From Photobacterium salinisoli (GTDB lineage Bacteria > Pseudomonadota > Gammaproteobacteria > Enterobacterales > Vibrionaceae), in assembly GCF_003614885.1 (NCBI RefSeq), contig NZ_QZMS01000007.1:1-64000 (forward strand): a stretch of DNA of 64,000 bases. The letters run 5' to 3'. The notes below the pieces were generated by a model. The model was given only the letters and a program-made list of their open reading frames with translations. It made no database searches and was not told the origin of the DNA. This document shows positions 1-8,339 of this stretch, piece after piece (position 1 is the stretch's first letter; each line of letters starts with the position of its first letter). The position numbers were made by a program, and so were the translations under genes.

Positions 1-88
1 GTTCGAGACTAGAACGTTGATAGGCAGGGTGTGTAAGCGTTGTGAGGCGCTCAGCTAACCTGTACTAATTGCCCGTGAGGCTTAACCA
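1..88 (+). rRNA. rrl: 23S ribosomal RNA, 3' end (partial)
   Basis: The first bases match the conserved 3' end of gammaproteobacterial 23S rRNA, including the GTGAGGC...CTAACC...GTACTAATTGCCCGTGAGGCTTAACCAT region. The gene is cut by the left window edge, so only its last ~90 bases are present. The exact 3' end is estimated. It is followed by 5S rRNA and two tRNAs, the usual tail of an rRNA operon. Confidence 0.9.
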
Positions 89-200
89 TACAACACCCAA
101 GGGGTTTTACGGACTCCATGAGCACTTGAATGATGTGCTGAGAACACTAGTTAACTTTCCCAGATTGTGATGTATCGCCCAAGGGCGGTAGATAAGAATT

Positions 201-318
201 TGCCTGGCGACCATAGCGCTGTGGACCCACCTGATCCCATGCCGAACTCAGACGTGAAACGCAGCAGCGCCGATGGTAGTGTGGGGTCTCCCCATGTGAG
301 AGTAGGACATCGCCAGGC
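201..318 (+). rRNA. rrf: 5S ribosomal RNA
   Basis: The sequence begins TGCCTGGCGACCATAGCG and ends with the complementary ATCGCCAGGC. It carries the conserved CCACCTGATCCCATGCCGAA loop and the GGTAGTGTGGGGTCTCCCCATG arm. Length (~118 nt) and position after 23S fit a 5S gene. Confidence 0.95.
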
Positions 319-359
319 TCCCTATTCAGAAAGCAGACCCAGTCTGGTTTCGACCGTGT

Positions 360-436
360 GGAGCGGTAGTTCAGTTGGTTAGAATACCGGCCTGTCACGC
401 CGGGGGTCGCGGGTTCGAGTCCCGTCCGCTCCGCCA
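360..436 (+). tRNA. tRNA-Asp (GTC)
   Basis: A 77-nt cloverleaf starting GGAGCGG with 3' CCGCTCC plus encoded CCA. The anticodon loop CTGTCAC gives GTC. It lies about 40 bases after 5S and would be cotranscribed with the rRNA operon, as aspU is in the E. coli rrnH operon. Confidence 0.97.
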
Positions 437-460
437 CCTTATTAGCTAGAAATAGCTTGC

Positions 461-537
461 AGGGGATTAGTTCAGCCCGGTAGAACGTCGGTCTCCAAAA
501 CCGAATGTCGGCGGTTCGAATCCGTCATCCCCTGCCA
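461..537 (+). tRNA. tRNA-Trp (CCA)
   Basis: A 77-nt cloverleaf starting AGGGGAT with 3' ATCCCCT, discriminator G and encoded CCA. The anticodon loop CTCCAAA gives CCA. It is the last intact gene of the rRNA operon and is directly followed by a terminator. Damaged copies of its 3' half recur in the next 200 bases. Confidence 0.97.
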
Positions 538-544
538 CTTTTTA

Positions 545-573
545 AAAGCCTCGTCATCAGACGGGGCTTTTTC
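545..573 (+). terminator. Rho-independent terminator of the rRNA/tRNA operon
   Basis: An A-rich lead, a GCC(T/C)CGTC...GACGGGGC stem-loop and a run of five T lie just after tRNA-Trp. This is a standard intrinsic terminator for the plus-strand rRNA operon. Confidence 0.85.
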
Positions 574-734
574 GTTTCAGACAGTCAGCGCGTTGCGCTG
601 ATGTCGGCGGCTGGTACGCCAGCCCGGTCAATCCGTCATCCCCTGCTACTTTTTCGTTTCAGACAGTCAGTGCGTTGTGCTGATGTCGGCGGCTGGTACG
701 CCAGCCCGGTCAATCCGCCATTCCCTGCCACTTT
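571..734 (+). repeat. 82-bp tandem repeat (two units) carrying tRNA-Trp 3'-half remnants
   Basis: Two nearly identical 82-bp units run 571-652 and 653-734. Each contains ATGTCGGCGG, then about 19 bases (CTGGTACGCCAGCCCGGTC), then AATCC(G)TCATCCCCTGC-like sequence (601-648 and 683-730). The outer parts match the tRNA-Trp 3' half, but the T-loop TTCG is replaced by the 19 bases. Unit 2 is followed by AAAAGCCTGG...CCGGGGATTG, which looks like a decayed copy of the operon terminator. I infer duplication remnants of tRNA-Trp plus its trailer. The stretch from 735 to 963 holds no gene that I can support. Confidence 0.75.
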
Positions 735-963
735 TCAAAAGCCTGGCCTCCGGACCGGGGATTGTTATGTCTGCTTTTTGTCAATGAGCTATTTAGCGTG
801 TCTCATTTCTCTATTGATCTTGTGTTTTCGGCTTACTTATCCATGTGTGCTATTAGCTGAGAAGGTTTTGCAATGGTTTCACTTAGGGTATGTCTGAAGC
901 TAGCCGACTGATAATATAGCGACTTGTTTACCAATGAGATAAATCGAGCTGAAAGGGATACTG

Positions 964-1821
964 ATGCTGAAAAAATTGAGTTACTTGGCTTTGTTTTTGA
1001 TGGCTGTGCTCGTGAGTGGTACATATCTGGCTTTTAATGTGCCTGAGCAGCCTGAAGTTGCGTCTGGAGCACAAGTTCGCCAGTACAGTATTAGCTGTGT
1101 GGAAAATACGCCAGCAGCGCCGATAGATCAAAATGGTGCATTAAGTATTACTGTCTGGAATATTTACAAGCAGCAGCGAGAAAGCTGGCATAAGGCTCTT
1201 GTCGGGTTTAGTGCCGGCAGTGACTTAGTTCTGTTGCAGGAGGCGAAATTTACTCAGGAGCTAGGCCAGTACCTGCAAGAAAGTCGCTGGCAAGTGACAA
1301 TGGCCAATGCCTTTACCTTTTTAGATACGCCTGCAGGTGTGATGAACTTATCGCGGGAAAAAGCAAAAAAGACCTGTGCTTATCTGGCGGTAGAGCCCTG
1401 GCTTCGTTTACCTAAATCTGCACTGTTGTCGAGATATCCTTTGTCGGATGGGACTACACTTACGGTAGTCAATGTGCATGGAATTAACTTTGCCTGGGGG
1501 GTTGAGGAGTATCGGGCACAGTTTGCAGCATTAGCAGCTCAGATTAATAAGGAAGAAGGCCCTGTGATAATGGCCGGAGATTTTAACACCTGGCGCAAGG
1601 AGCGAATGGAAGTGGTGGAGGAGTTCGCAGAACAGTTGGCACTTCACGAGGTGACAATGGAAAAAGATCTGCGAATCAGAATTCTCGGCTGGCCGCTTGA
1701 TCACCTATTCTATCGTGGCCTCAAGCTGGAGCAGGCAGAGGCACCGGGAACCGATGCCTCAGACCATCATCCAATCATTGCCCGTTTTAGGCTGTTAGAA
1801 TCAAAAGGGGCCAAACAGTAA
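964..1821 (+). CDS. yafD: YafD family endonuclease/exonuclease/phosphatase
   Basis: A 285-aa protein of the UPF0294/YafD group in the DNase I-like (EEP) superfamily. An N-terminal hydrophobic segment (about residues 5-23) could anchor it in the membrane or act as a signal. Superfamily motifs are present in order: VWNIYKQQ near residue 65, LLQEAKF with the metal-binding Glu near 93, VNVHGINF near 170, MAGDFNTW near 205, and a terminal SDHHPI. E. coli YafD shares the WNIYKQQR, HPSGVM/TPAGVM and PLD..FYRGL blocks. The physiological substrate is not known. The position after the rRNA operon and before mltD matches E. coli. The last 35 bases overlap the convergent gene on the other strand. Confidence 0.9.
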   Translation: MLKKLSYLALFLMAVLVSGTYLAFNVPEQPEVASGAQVRQYSISCVENTPAAPIDQNGALSITVWNIYKQQRESWHKALVGFSAGSDLVLLQEAKFTQELGQYLQESRWQVTMANAFTFLDTPAGVMNLSREKAKKTCAYLAVEPWLRLPKSALLSRYPLSDGTTLTVVNVHGINFAWGVEEYRAQFAALAAQINKEEGPVIMAGDFNTWRKERMEVVEEFAEQLALHEVTMEKDLRIRILGWPLDHLFYRGLKLEQAEAPGTDASDHHPIIARFRLLESKGAKQ

Positions 1822-2476
1822 CGACCAGTAACCAAGGCAATGTGGCAATAACAATTGCTTTGGCTCGATCAATACCGCACCACAGGCTGACTGCTATATA
1901 ACTAAGCGCAATATACCAAGGCGCAAGCAAAGGAATGCTGGAGGCAAAAGCGGCCCAGGGATGATTCATCGGCAGCTTGATGAAAGCGTTCAAGCTGTTC
2001 AAATCTGCGGCGTTTGGCAGTACTTGCGATGGGTTGAATAACACATTCAGATAACTGGCCAGATCGCCGATCAGAGTTGGCAGCATTATAAAGCAGCTTG
2101 CAGCCAGCCACTTACCGAAAGGTTGCGGTGCTTTACTGTTCTTCGTCGCCAGATTCAGCCAAAGCGCCAGCAGCAAGAGACTGGCAGTGCGACCCAAAAT
2201 ATCACTGAACACTTCTCCGGCCAGCAGTACTTCACGTGACAGCCAGTTAAGCTGATTTTCGTCCGTCAGCTGGGGTAACTGGTTGCGAAGTGTGTCCTGT
2301 AGCCATACCAGATCGACCTGATTAAAGTAACTTCCCCATAATCCAAAGGGAGTGAGTATCAATAGCAGATAAGGGACCAGCGCCCATTTGGGGCGCTGGT
2401 GTACAGCGGTGAAGCAATCGACTGGGGAGCGAAACAAGTCCAGCAAAGCGATAAATGGATTGCTTGACGGCGTCAT
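1787..2476 (-). CDS. Yip1-domain inner membrane protein
   Basis: A 229-aa protein with about five hydrophobic segments: one after the PKWALVPYLL motif, others near SLLLLALWLNLA, FIMLPTLIGDLASYL, IPLLAPWYIALSYIAV and a C-terminal WLLVVTVWPLLIL. This matches the Yip1 integral-membrane domain found in many Vibrio proteins of unknown function. The start ATG overlaps the mltD stop in an ATGA junction, so it is translationally coupled to mltD on the same mRNA. The 3' end overlaps yafD tail-to-tail. No counterpart sits at this place in E. coli. A role near the envelope is inferred only from the mltD linkage. Confidence 0.75.
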   Translation of the reverse strand: MTPSSNPFIALLDLFRSPVDCFTAVHQRPKWALVPYLLLILTPFGLWGSYFNQVDLVWLQDTLRNQLPQLTDENQLNWLSREVLLAGEVFSDILGRTASLLLLALWLNLATKNSKAPQPFGKWLAASCFIMLPTLIGDLASYLNVLFNPSQVLPNAADLNSLNAFIKLPMNHPWAAFASSIPLLAPWYIALSYIAVSLWCGIDRAKAIVIATLPWLLVVTVWPLLILTA

Positions 2477-4077
2477 ACGCTCACCTTAGTGACATCAACA
2501 AACAGCTTCAGTTTCTGGCCGGGCTTGAGGTACTTCTGACTACCTAGCTGATTCCATTTAATGACATCTGCCAGTTTCACATTGAAACGATCAGCAATAG
2601 CACTGAGATTATCGCCGGAACGAACTTCATAGAAAACCGTTCTGATCACGCCGCCGTTTTGGCTGGTTTTCCATATGTTCAGCTTCTGTCCGACGCGCAG
2701 GGTCGACTGCTTGCTTAAGCCATTCCATTTCATCAGCTCTTTGATACTGACTTTTTGCTTCTTCGCAATCGTCCACAAACTGTCGCCGGATTCCACCTTA
2801 TAAATTGTGCGGTATCCGCTGCCGTGGCTGACTTGCGAGCGCACTTCGGTCAGGCTTGGGAAAGCATTTTCACCGTTCATCGCAACAGGGATAAGAATAT
2901 ACTTGCCCGCTCTGATGCCTGAACCTGCCATTTTGTTCGCCCGTTGAATGAGATCAACTGAGGTGTGGTGCTTTTTAGCCAGTACGCTCAGGCTGTCACC
3001 GGCCTTGACTTGATAGCGCACGACTTTCATGCCCTGCCGGCCATTCTCTTCAAAAGATTGATTGAAGGTCGCGACATTAGCTACCGGTAGCAGAAGGTGG
3101 GTCTGACCTTCGGGGGCGGTTGCCCACTGATTATAAGCAGGATTGAGCGATTTCAGCTCTGAAAGCGAAAGTCCTGCATATTTAGCGGCCATAGCCAGAT
3201 CCATCTGGGTTTTTGGATCGACGGTTTCTACCGCAGGTTCATTGGCAATGAAAGGAATATCAACGCCGTACTTGTTTTGGTTACGGACGATATCAGCAAC
3301 AGCCAGTAGTTTGGGAACGTATCCGCTGGTCTCTTCCGGCAGATTCAGTGACCAGAAGTCTGTTGGTTTTCCGGCTTTCTTGTTCTCGCGTATCGCCCTG
3401 AATACTCTGCCTTCTCCCGAGTTGTAAGCGGCAAGAGCATGAAGCCAGTTACCATCGAAACGGCGGTTGAGGTACTCAAGCAGGTCAAGGGCTGCTTCGG
3501 TAGACTGGACTACATCACGACGACCGTCGTACCACCAATTTTGTTTCAGGCCAAACTGGCGGCCAGTCCCTGGGATGATTTGCCATAAACCGGCCGCACG
3601 GCCATGTGAATAGGCAAACTGATCAAAGGAGCTTTCTACGATAGGCAGCAGTACCAACTCTAGCGGCATACCACGTTTTTCGACGGCGTCAGTTATATAG
3701 TAGAGAAAGGGCTCTGCACGAGAAGCGACGATAGTGAGATGCCCGGGATGGCGAAGATACCAGTTGCGGTAGTAATTAACACGTTTGTTATCCGGGACAT
3801 CGAATTTGAGCTGCATAGCGATGCGTTGCCATGCATCATCCTGTTCCTGTGGTGCCATCACAGGGGCAGGCGGCTCAACAGCAGCCATGGGTATACCCAA
3901 TGCGGTCACAGACTTGTTTGCTGCGCCTGTGTGCTTTGCCGTTGGATCTGTATTGTTACTATTTTGCGCTGCAGCTGAACTTTCCTGATTAGTCGCCACA
4001 GGCTCTTTTTGAGAATTTCCTGTTATTTGGCAACCAGCCAGAAGCAGCGCACTCGCTAAAAAAAATCGGGATTTCAT
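2473..4077 (-). CDS. mltD: Membrane-bound lytic murein transglycosylase D
   Basis: A 534-aa lipoprotein that cleaves peptidoglycan glycan strands to 1,6-anhydro products. The signal peptide ends in a lipobox LLAGC with the lipidated Cys at residue 16. A SLT domain spans about 100-280, with catalytic Glu148 in the PIVESSF motif and the AAGLWQIIPGTG block after it. Three LysM peptidoglycan-binding domains follow at about 355-398, 426-469 and 482-527. E. coli MltD has two LysM domains, so the third is an extra. It lies 71 bases downstream of gloB on the same strand and is coupled to the Yip1-like gene after it. The genome context mltD-gloB is the same in E. coli. Confidence 0.96.
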   Translation of the reverse strand: MKSRFFLASALLLAGCQITGNSQKEPVATNQESSAAAQNSNNTDPTAKHTGAANKSVTALGIPMAAVEPPAPVMAPQEQDDAWQRIAMQLKFDVPDNKRVNYYRNWYLRHPGHLTIVASRAEPFLYYITDAVEKRGMPLELVLLPIVESSFDQFAYSHGRAAGLWQIIPGTGRQFGLKQNWWYDGRRDVVQSTEAALDLLEYLNRRFDGNWLHALAAYNSGEGRVFRAIRENKKAGKPTDFWSLNLPEETSGYVPKLLAVADIVRNQNKYGVDIPFIANEPAVETVDPKTQMDLAMAAKYAGLSLSELKSLNPAYNQWATAPEGQTHLLLPVANVATFNQSFEENGRQGMKVVRYQVKAGDSLSVLAKKHHTSVDLIQRANKMAGSGIRAGKYILIPVAMNGENAFPSLTEVRSQVSHGSGYRTIYKVESGDSLWTIAKKQKVSIKELMKWNGLSKQSTLRVGQKLNIWKTSQNGGVIRTVFYEVRSGDNLSAIADRFNVKLADVIKWNQLGSQKYLKPGQKLKLFVDVTKVSV

Positions 4078-4148
4078 GTAACCTGCCTTTAGCCAAAATC
4101 GCAGGTGATAATACTTGGCGAAAGGTGCTGGTTACAAGTGACCGTCCT

Positions 4149-4907
4149 TCAAAAATTGTCCTTCCAACGTCTGAGGGCGGCGAAGGTTTCCAGGTCACTG
4201 TCGTTAACCGCTTTATCTGAAACAGCTTTTTTGATACTGGGTTGATCACAACGCAAAAACGGATTAACGCGTTTTTCTAACCCTAAAGTCGTTGGAATCG
4301 TGCTTATGCCTCGGGCACGTCGCTGACTGACCTCTTCACGGTAACGCTGCAGGTGAGGGTTATCCTGTTCTGCAACTAACGCAAAGGCCAAGTTACTACT
4401 GGTATATTCATGTGCACAGAAAACTTCTGTTTCGTCTGGCAATGCGGTTAATTTTTGTAACGAATTGTACATCTGGGTTGCTGTGCCTTCAAAAAGGCGG
4501 CCACAGCCAGCCGAGAACAAAGTGTCGCCGCAGAAAAGCTTGCCATCGCCAACATAAGCAATGTGCCCTGAGGTATGGCCGGGTAAGCCCAATACCATGA
4601 AACGCTCGCCGAAAATATCGACCTGATCGCCATCTTCGACAGACTGTGTCAATCCGGGAATGGCTTCAGCGCCAGGGCCGACTATCTTGCAAGAAGGGAA
4701 AGCTCGCTTAAGTTCACTGATGCCGCCAACATGATCATGATGGTGATGGGTGATTAGTATCGCTTCAAGTGTCAGATTGTTGGTGTTTAAGCAATCCAGA
4801 ACAGGCGTGGCGTCGCCGGGGTCGACAACAACACAGCGATTATCCGGTCCTTGAACTAGCCAGATGTAATTGTCGTTAAATGCAGGTATGCTCTTAATAG
4901 TTAGCAT
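4149..4907 (-). CDS. gloB: Hydroxyacylglutathione hydrolase (glyoxalase II)
   Basis: A 252-aa metallo-beta-lactamase-fold enzyme that hydrolyses S-lactoylglutathione to D-lactate and glutathione in methylglyoxal detoxification. The dinuclear metal motif THHHHDH is at residues 53-59; further ligands are in GHTSGH and the CAHEYTSSN stretch. I place the start at the ATG at 4907, giving [16 protein letters not shown] as in the family; a TGGAG site lies 8-9 bases upstream. An in-frame start 36 bases further upstream exists but would add an atypical extension. It is divergent from yafS with only 38 bases between the two starts. Confidence 0.96.
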   Translation of the reverse strand: MLTIKSIPAFNDNYIWLVQGPDNRCVVVDPGDATPVLDCLNTNNLTLEAILITHHHHDHVGGISELKRAFPSCKIVGPGAEAIPGLTQSVEDGDQVDIFGERFMVLGLPGHTSGHIAYVGDGKLFCGDTLFSAGCGRLFEGTATQMYNSLQKLTALPDETEVFCAHEYTSSNLAFALVAEQDNPHLQRYREEVSQRRARGISTIPTTLGLEKRVNPFLRCDQPSIKKAVSDKAVNDSDLETFAALRRWKDNF

Positions 4908-4945
4908 GAAATTGTCTCCAGTCCTTGATGTGTGAGTCATCATTT

Positions 4946-5689
4946 ATGAAGCCAGCCCGCACGATAAAAGAAATCGACACACCCTCATCCTGGTCTCAGC
5001 TGGTTCAGGGAGAATGGGCGGCACAAATGCTTCAGGCTCAGCTGGATGAATGGTGGCCGAGACTCTTTGGCTACCACATGCTGAAATTGGGCGGCCTGAG
5101 CTGCGAATTCGTCAGTGGTCATTGTAACATCCGCCATCAGGTTTGTATTGATCGCGATAATCCGCTTCGGAATCTTGAAGCCGATCCGATGGCATTGCCT
5201 TTTCTGGAAAAATCCTTTGATGCCTGCGTGTTAGCGCATCAGCTGGATTTCTGTGGTGATCCCCATTCACTGCTTCGGGAAGTTGACCGGGTGCTGGTCG
5301 ATGACGGCTATCTGCTGATCACGGGTTATAATCCGCTGAGCTTGCACGGTATGCGGGGGCTGCTGCCCTGGAACCGGAAACGTGCGCCCTGGTCGGGACG
5401 TATGTTCATGCCTATCCGGGTCAAAGACTGGCTGGGGGTGTTGAATTACGAAGTGGTATTTCACGAAAATCTGGCGATTTTACCGCCCACCCGTTACCCG
5501 GCGTTTTCTGCCTGGGCAGAAAGTATGCTGTCGGGATCCTTCTCCGGCATCGGCGGGATTTATCTGATTGTGGCCAGAAAGCGAACGTTTCCACTCAAGC
5601 CGATTAAGCCAAGCTGGAAGCTGCGGCGACAACTCACGCCAATCAGCGTGAATTGCCGCACTCAGGCTAACAAGAAGCAGTCGGGATAA
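4946..5689 (+). CDS. yafS: YafS-like SAM-dependent methyltransferase
   Basis: A 247-aa class I methyltransferase-like protein. It starts MKPAR as in E. coli YafS and shares the ADP..LPF..KS.D.C.LAH block (SAM-domain motif region), then LLREVDRVLVDDGYLLITGYNP and VARKRT near the C-terminus. The typical glycine-rich SAM motif I is poorly kept, as in the family. The substrate is unknown. It lies between gloB (divergent) and rnhA (convergent, 16 bases apart), the same order as in E. coli. An in-frame ATG 21 bases upstream is possible but less likely. Confidence 0.88.
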   Translation: MKPARTIKEIDTPSSWSQLVQGEWAAQMLQAQLDEWWPRLFGYHMLKLGGLSCEFVSGHCNIRHQVCIDRDNPLRNLEADPMALPFLEKSFDACVLAHQLDFCGDPHSLLREVDRVLVDDGYLLITGYNPLSLHGMRGLLPWNRKRAPWSGRMFMPIRVKDWLGVLNYEVVFHENLAILPPTRYPAFSAWAESMLSGSFSGIGGIYLIVARKRTFPLKPIKPSWKLRRQLTPISVNCRTQANKKQSG

Positions 5690-5705
5690 TACCGGCTGAG
5701 AGTTG

Positions 5706-6170
5706 TCAGCTTTCCTGGTAACCGGTATCGTCTTTTGAGGGGGATTCGGCCGCCTGGCGGGCCAGTTCATCGCAGCGTTCGTTTTCGGGATGGCCGGCAT
5801 GGCCTTTTACCCAATGCCAGCGCACTTGATGGCGTTGCGTTTCCTGGTCTAATTGCTGCCACAGATCAGCGTTTTTTACCGGTTTTTTATCTGCCGTTTT
5901 CCAGCCGCGCTTTTTCCAGTTGTGAATCCACTGTGTGATACCCTGACGGACATATTGGCTATCAGTGGTCAAATCAACGTCGCAAGATTCTTTGAGGCTG
6001 GCCAGTCCGACTATGGCCGCTAACAATTCCATGCGATTATTGGTGGTCATGAAGAAGCCATCATTAAGCTCTTTGACATGGCCTTTATAACGTAAGATTG
6101 TGCCATAGCCGCCAGGGCCTGGGTTGCCGAGGCAAGAACCGTCGGTGAAAATCTCTACCTGCTTGGTCAT
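5706..6170 (-). CDS. rnhA: Ribonuclease HI
   Basis: A 154-aa enzyme that degrades the RNA strand of RNA-DNA hybrids, such as primers and R-loops. The four catalytic acids are all present at the usual places: Asp10 (in IFTDGSC), Glu48, Asp70 and Asp134. The catalytic-loop His124 is in VKGHAGH. Length matches E. coli RNase HI (155 aa). It is divergent from dnaQ with 51 bases between the starts, which must hold both promoters. This is the same arrangement as E. coli rnhA-dnaQ, where the promoters overlap. Confidence 0.98.
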   Translation of the reverse strand: MTKQVEIFTDGSCLGNPGPGGYGTILRYKGHVKELNDGFFMTTNNRMELLAAIVGLASLKESCDVDLTTDSQYVRQGITQWIHNWKKRGWKTADKKPVKNADLWQQLDQETQRHQVRWHWVKGHAGHPENERCDELARQAAESPSKDDTGYQES

Positions 6171-6221
6171 CTTTGGTAGTATTCATCTTTATTAAAACTC
6201 TAGTCTGACATAACCGATACT

Positions 6222-6953
6222 ATGAAAGCCACCAATGAACGCATAATTGTATTTGATACCGAAACCACAGGTATGAATATGACCGGCCCTCACTATGAAG
6301 GGCATCGCATCGTTGAAATCGGTGCTGTGGAGATCGTTAACCGGAAATTCACCGGACGGACTTTCCACGTCTACATCAAACCGGATCGGCCGATTGATCC
6401 AGAAGCCGTCGCCGTTCATGGTATTACGGATGAATTTCTGCGCGATAAACCTTCCTATGCTGACATTCATCACGAGTTTATGGACTTTATCCGTGGTGCT
6501 GAACTGGTTGCTCATAATGCGCCCTTCGATATCGGCTTTATGGATTATGAATTCAGAAAGTTAGACGCTTCGATCGGAAAAACCACTGACTTTTGTTCGG
6601 TGACCGATACCCTGGATATGGCGAAGAAAATCTTCCCGGGTAAACGGAATAACCTGGACATACTTTGCTCGCGCTACGGTATTGATAACTCTCATCGTAC
6701 GCTGCACGGCGCTTTGCTCGATGCTGAGATCCTGGCCGACGTTTATCTGATGATGACGGGTGGGCAGACTTCGCTGGCATTGAATGCCGCAGGTGAACAA
6801 AGTGACAGTGGTGCAGAAAGCGGAATACGCCGTCTTGCCTCGGGAAGGAAAACATTAAAGATTATTCGTGCTTCTGCCGATGAACTAGAAGCGCATGAAG
6901 CGCGTTTAGATATCATTGAGAAAAAAGGTGACGTCACACTCTGGCGTCGATAG
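6222..6953 (+). CDS. dnaQ: DNA polymerase III epsilon subunit (3'-5' proofreading exonuclease)
   Basis: A 243-aa DEDDh exonuclease that proofreads for the replicative polymerase. The catalytic residues are Asp12 and Glu14 (FDTETTG), Asp103 (AHNAPFDIGF), His162 and Asp167 (RTLHGALLDAEIL). The C-terminal part (about 190-243) corresponds to the tail that binds the alpha subunit and ends LWRR as in E. coli. The next gene starts 7 bases after its stop, with the GGAG ribosome site just after the stop codon, so the two are probably cotranscribed. Confidence 0.98.
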   Translation: MKATNERIIVFDTETTGMNMTGPHYEGHRIVEIGAVEIVNRKFTGRTFHVYIKPDRPIDPEAVAVHGITDEFLRDKPSYADIHHEFMDFIRGAELVAHNAPFDIGFMDYEFRKLDASIGKTTDFCSVTDTLDMAKKIFPGKRNNLDILCSRYGIDNSHRTLHGALLDAEILADVYLMMTGGQTSLALNAAGEQSDSGAESGIRRLASGRKTLKIIRASADELEAHEARLDIIEKKGDVTLWRR

Positions 6954-6960
6954 GAGAAGC

Positions 6961-8217
6961 ATGCGAAGGCTAGCATTACTGTCTACATTGATCCCGGTGT
7001 TGCTTGGCACGCAAAGTGTGCAGGCTGCGTCCTGGCTGGACAACCGATTCCGGGTTGATCCTACCGTCAAGCAAGTGGCCTTCGTGGTAGAAAGAGAAAC
7101 CAAGAACCAGAATGTGGTCTTGGTCAGGCCGGACGGGGTGAAATACTATCCGTGGCGACATCCGGACAATGTCGCCTGGCACGAGGAGCCGGGTAGGGAC
7201 ATCATCACGATTGAAAACCCTATGCCGGGCCCCTGGCAGGCGGTTGGCCGGGTCAGTGACAAGAATCAGATCAAGGTACTTTCCAACCTGAAGCTGGATG
7301 TGGCACCCTTGCCGGAAAGATTGTATCAGAGCGAATCTTACAAATTTACTGCTCGTCTGACACAAGATGGCGAGTTGCTCACCGACAGGGATTTTCTCGA
7401 CAGTGTCAAAATGTCGGTGAACTTCTTTGAATATGTGGACGAGCCTGAAACACAATCTGAAGATACACTGCCCACGCCTTTGTCATTAGGTGAGTTTGCT
7501 GATGATGGGCTGAAGCTTGATGAAGCCCCCGGAGACGGTGTGTTCACCGTCGCCCTTCCTGTACATATCCAGCCGGGGCGATATCGGGTGAAGATCACCT
7601 CTGGTAACGGCATCTTTCTCCGTACTCATGAGCAACAGGTCATGGTTTACCCGCCGCCTGTCTTATCCACCTTCATTCAGGCAAGATCACAGCAAGACTC
7701 CCATCAGTTGGTGGTGACCTCTGATGAAGGCATGATTGAGCCGGGCTCGGTGTCGGTACATGTCGAGCAGGAAGCCCCGGATGGTAGCATAACGATCAGC
7801 CAGGAGCAGTCTCAGCCGGAGACAACTAACCTGGACGTTGCCGTTCCTAACCTGCTCCAGCCTGGCAGCTATGCCTGGTCCGGCTGGGTGTATGCAACGG
7901 ACACTTATAAAAAGCGCCCCTTGGTTTTCCCGTTAGAGAAAAGCCACTTTGCCATTACGTCAGTTCTGCAATTAGATAAAAACCTGGCAGAGTACCGTGC
8001 CCGACAAGAGGAAAAGGCCCGGCTTGAAGCAGAAAAACAGCGGCTCGAAGCACAACTGGCCGCCCGCAGCCAGGCATGGAAGATGATCCTGGCGGGTAAC
8101 GGTGTGATGGTATTGATGGCACTGATCTTTGTGATTTTGAGAAAAAGGCGAACAAAATTGGTTGAAGCCGAACCGGAAGCGCCTAAGCTGGAAATACCAC
8201 CGGATGTAAAAGTCTAG
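6961..8217 (+). CDS. TIGR03503 family protein, exported with C-terminal membrane anchor
   Basis: A 418-aa protein of the TIGR03503 family, known mainly from Vibrio, Photobacterium and Shewanella relatives. The function is unknown. A signal peptide ends near QAASW (residue ~25). A large periplasmic region has Ig/CARDB-like beta stretches, such as DDGLKLDEAPGDGVFTV. A charged coiled-coil segment rich in E, K and R (about 345-372) and one transmembrane helix (about 375-395) follow, then a basic, short cytoplasmic tail. I chose the ATG at 6961 because GGAG precedes it and it begins the signal peptide; an in-frame start 45 bases upstream lies inside dnaQ. E. coli lacks it here. Confidence 0.8.
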   Translation: MRRLALLSTLIPVLLGTQSVQAASWLDNRFRVDPTVKQVAFVVERETKNQNVVLVRPDGVKYYPWRHPDNVAWHEEPGRDIITIENPMPGPWQAVGRVSDKNQIKVLSNLKLDVAPLPERLYQSESYKFTARLTQDGELLTDRDFLDSVKMSVNFFEYVDEPETQSEDTLPTPLSLGEFADDGLKLDEAPGDGVFTVALPVHIQPGRYRVKITSGNGIFLRTHEQQVMVYPPPVLSTFIQARSQQDSHQLVVTSDEGMIEPGSVSVHVEQEAPDGSITISQEQSQPETTNLDVAVPNLLQPGSYAWSGWVYATDTYKKRPLVFPLEKSHFAITSVLQLDKNLAEYRARQEEKARLEAEKQRLEAQLAARSQAWKMILAGNGVMVLMALIFVILRKRRTKLVEAEPEAPKLEIPPDVKV

Positions 8218-8290
8218 CCGCGTAAGGTACGGTGAATCCTGACCCGGGTATCATGCTAATCAGGCTGAACAAATCAGTTAACAAAAAAAA

Positions 8291-8313
8291 GGGAAGCGCA
8301 ATGCTTCCCTTTT
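8291..8313. terminator. Bidirectional Rho-independent terminator
   Basis: GGGAAGC/GCTTCCC hairpin with an A-run on the left and a T-run on the right, between the converging TIGR03503 gene and fadE. It can serve both strands. Confidence 0.8.
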
Positions 8314-8339
8314 GGTTTGTGTTTTACGCAAGCAAATGG

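Noticed and set aside
147..437. A 96-codon minus-strand frame
   Set aside because: It runs antisense through 5S rRNA and tRNA-Asp.
571..734. CRISPR or insertion-sequence end
   Set aside because: Only two units, no spacers, no transposase and no inverted termini; tRNA-Trp similarity explains them better.
505..897. A 130-codon plus-strand frame after tRNA-Trp
   Set aside because: It starts inside tRNA-Trp and spans the terminator and the tandem repeat, whose repetition it mirrors.
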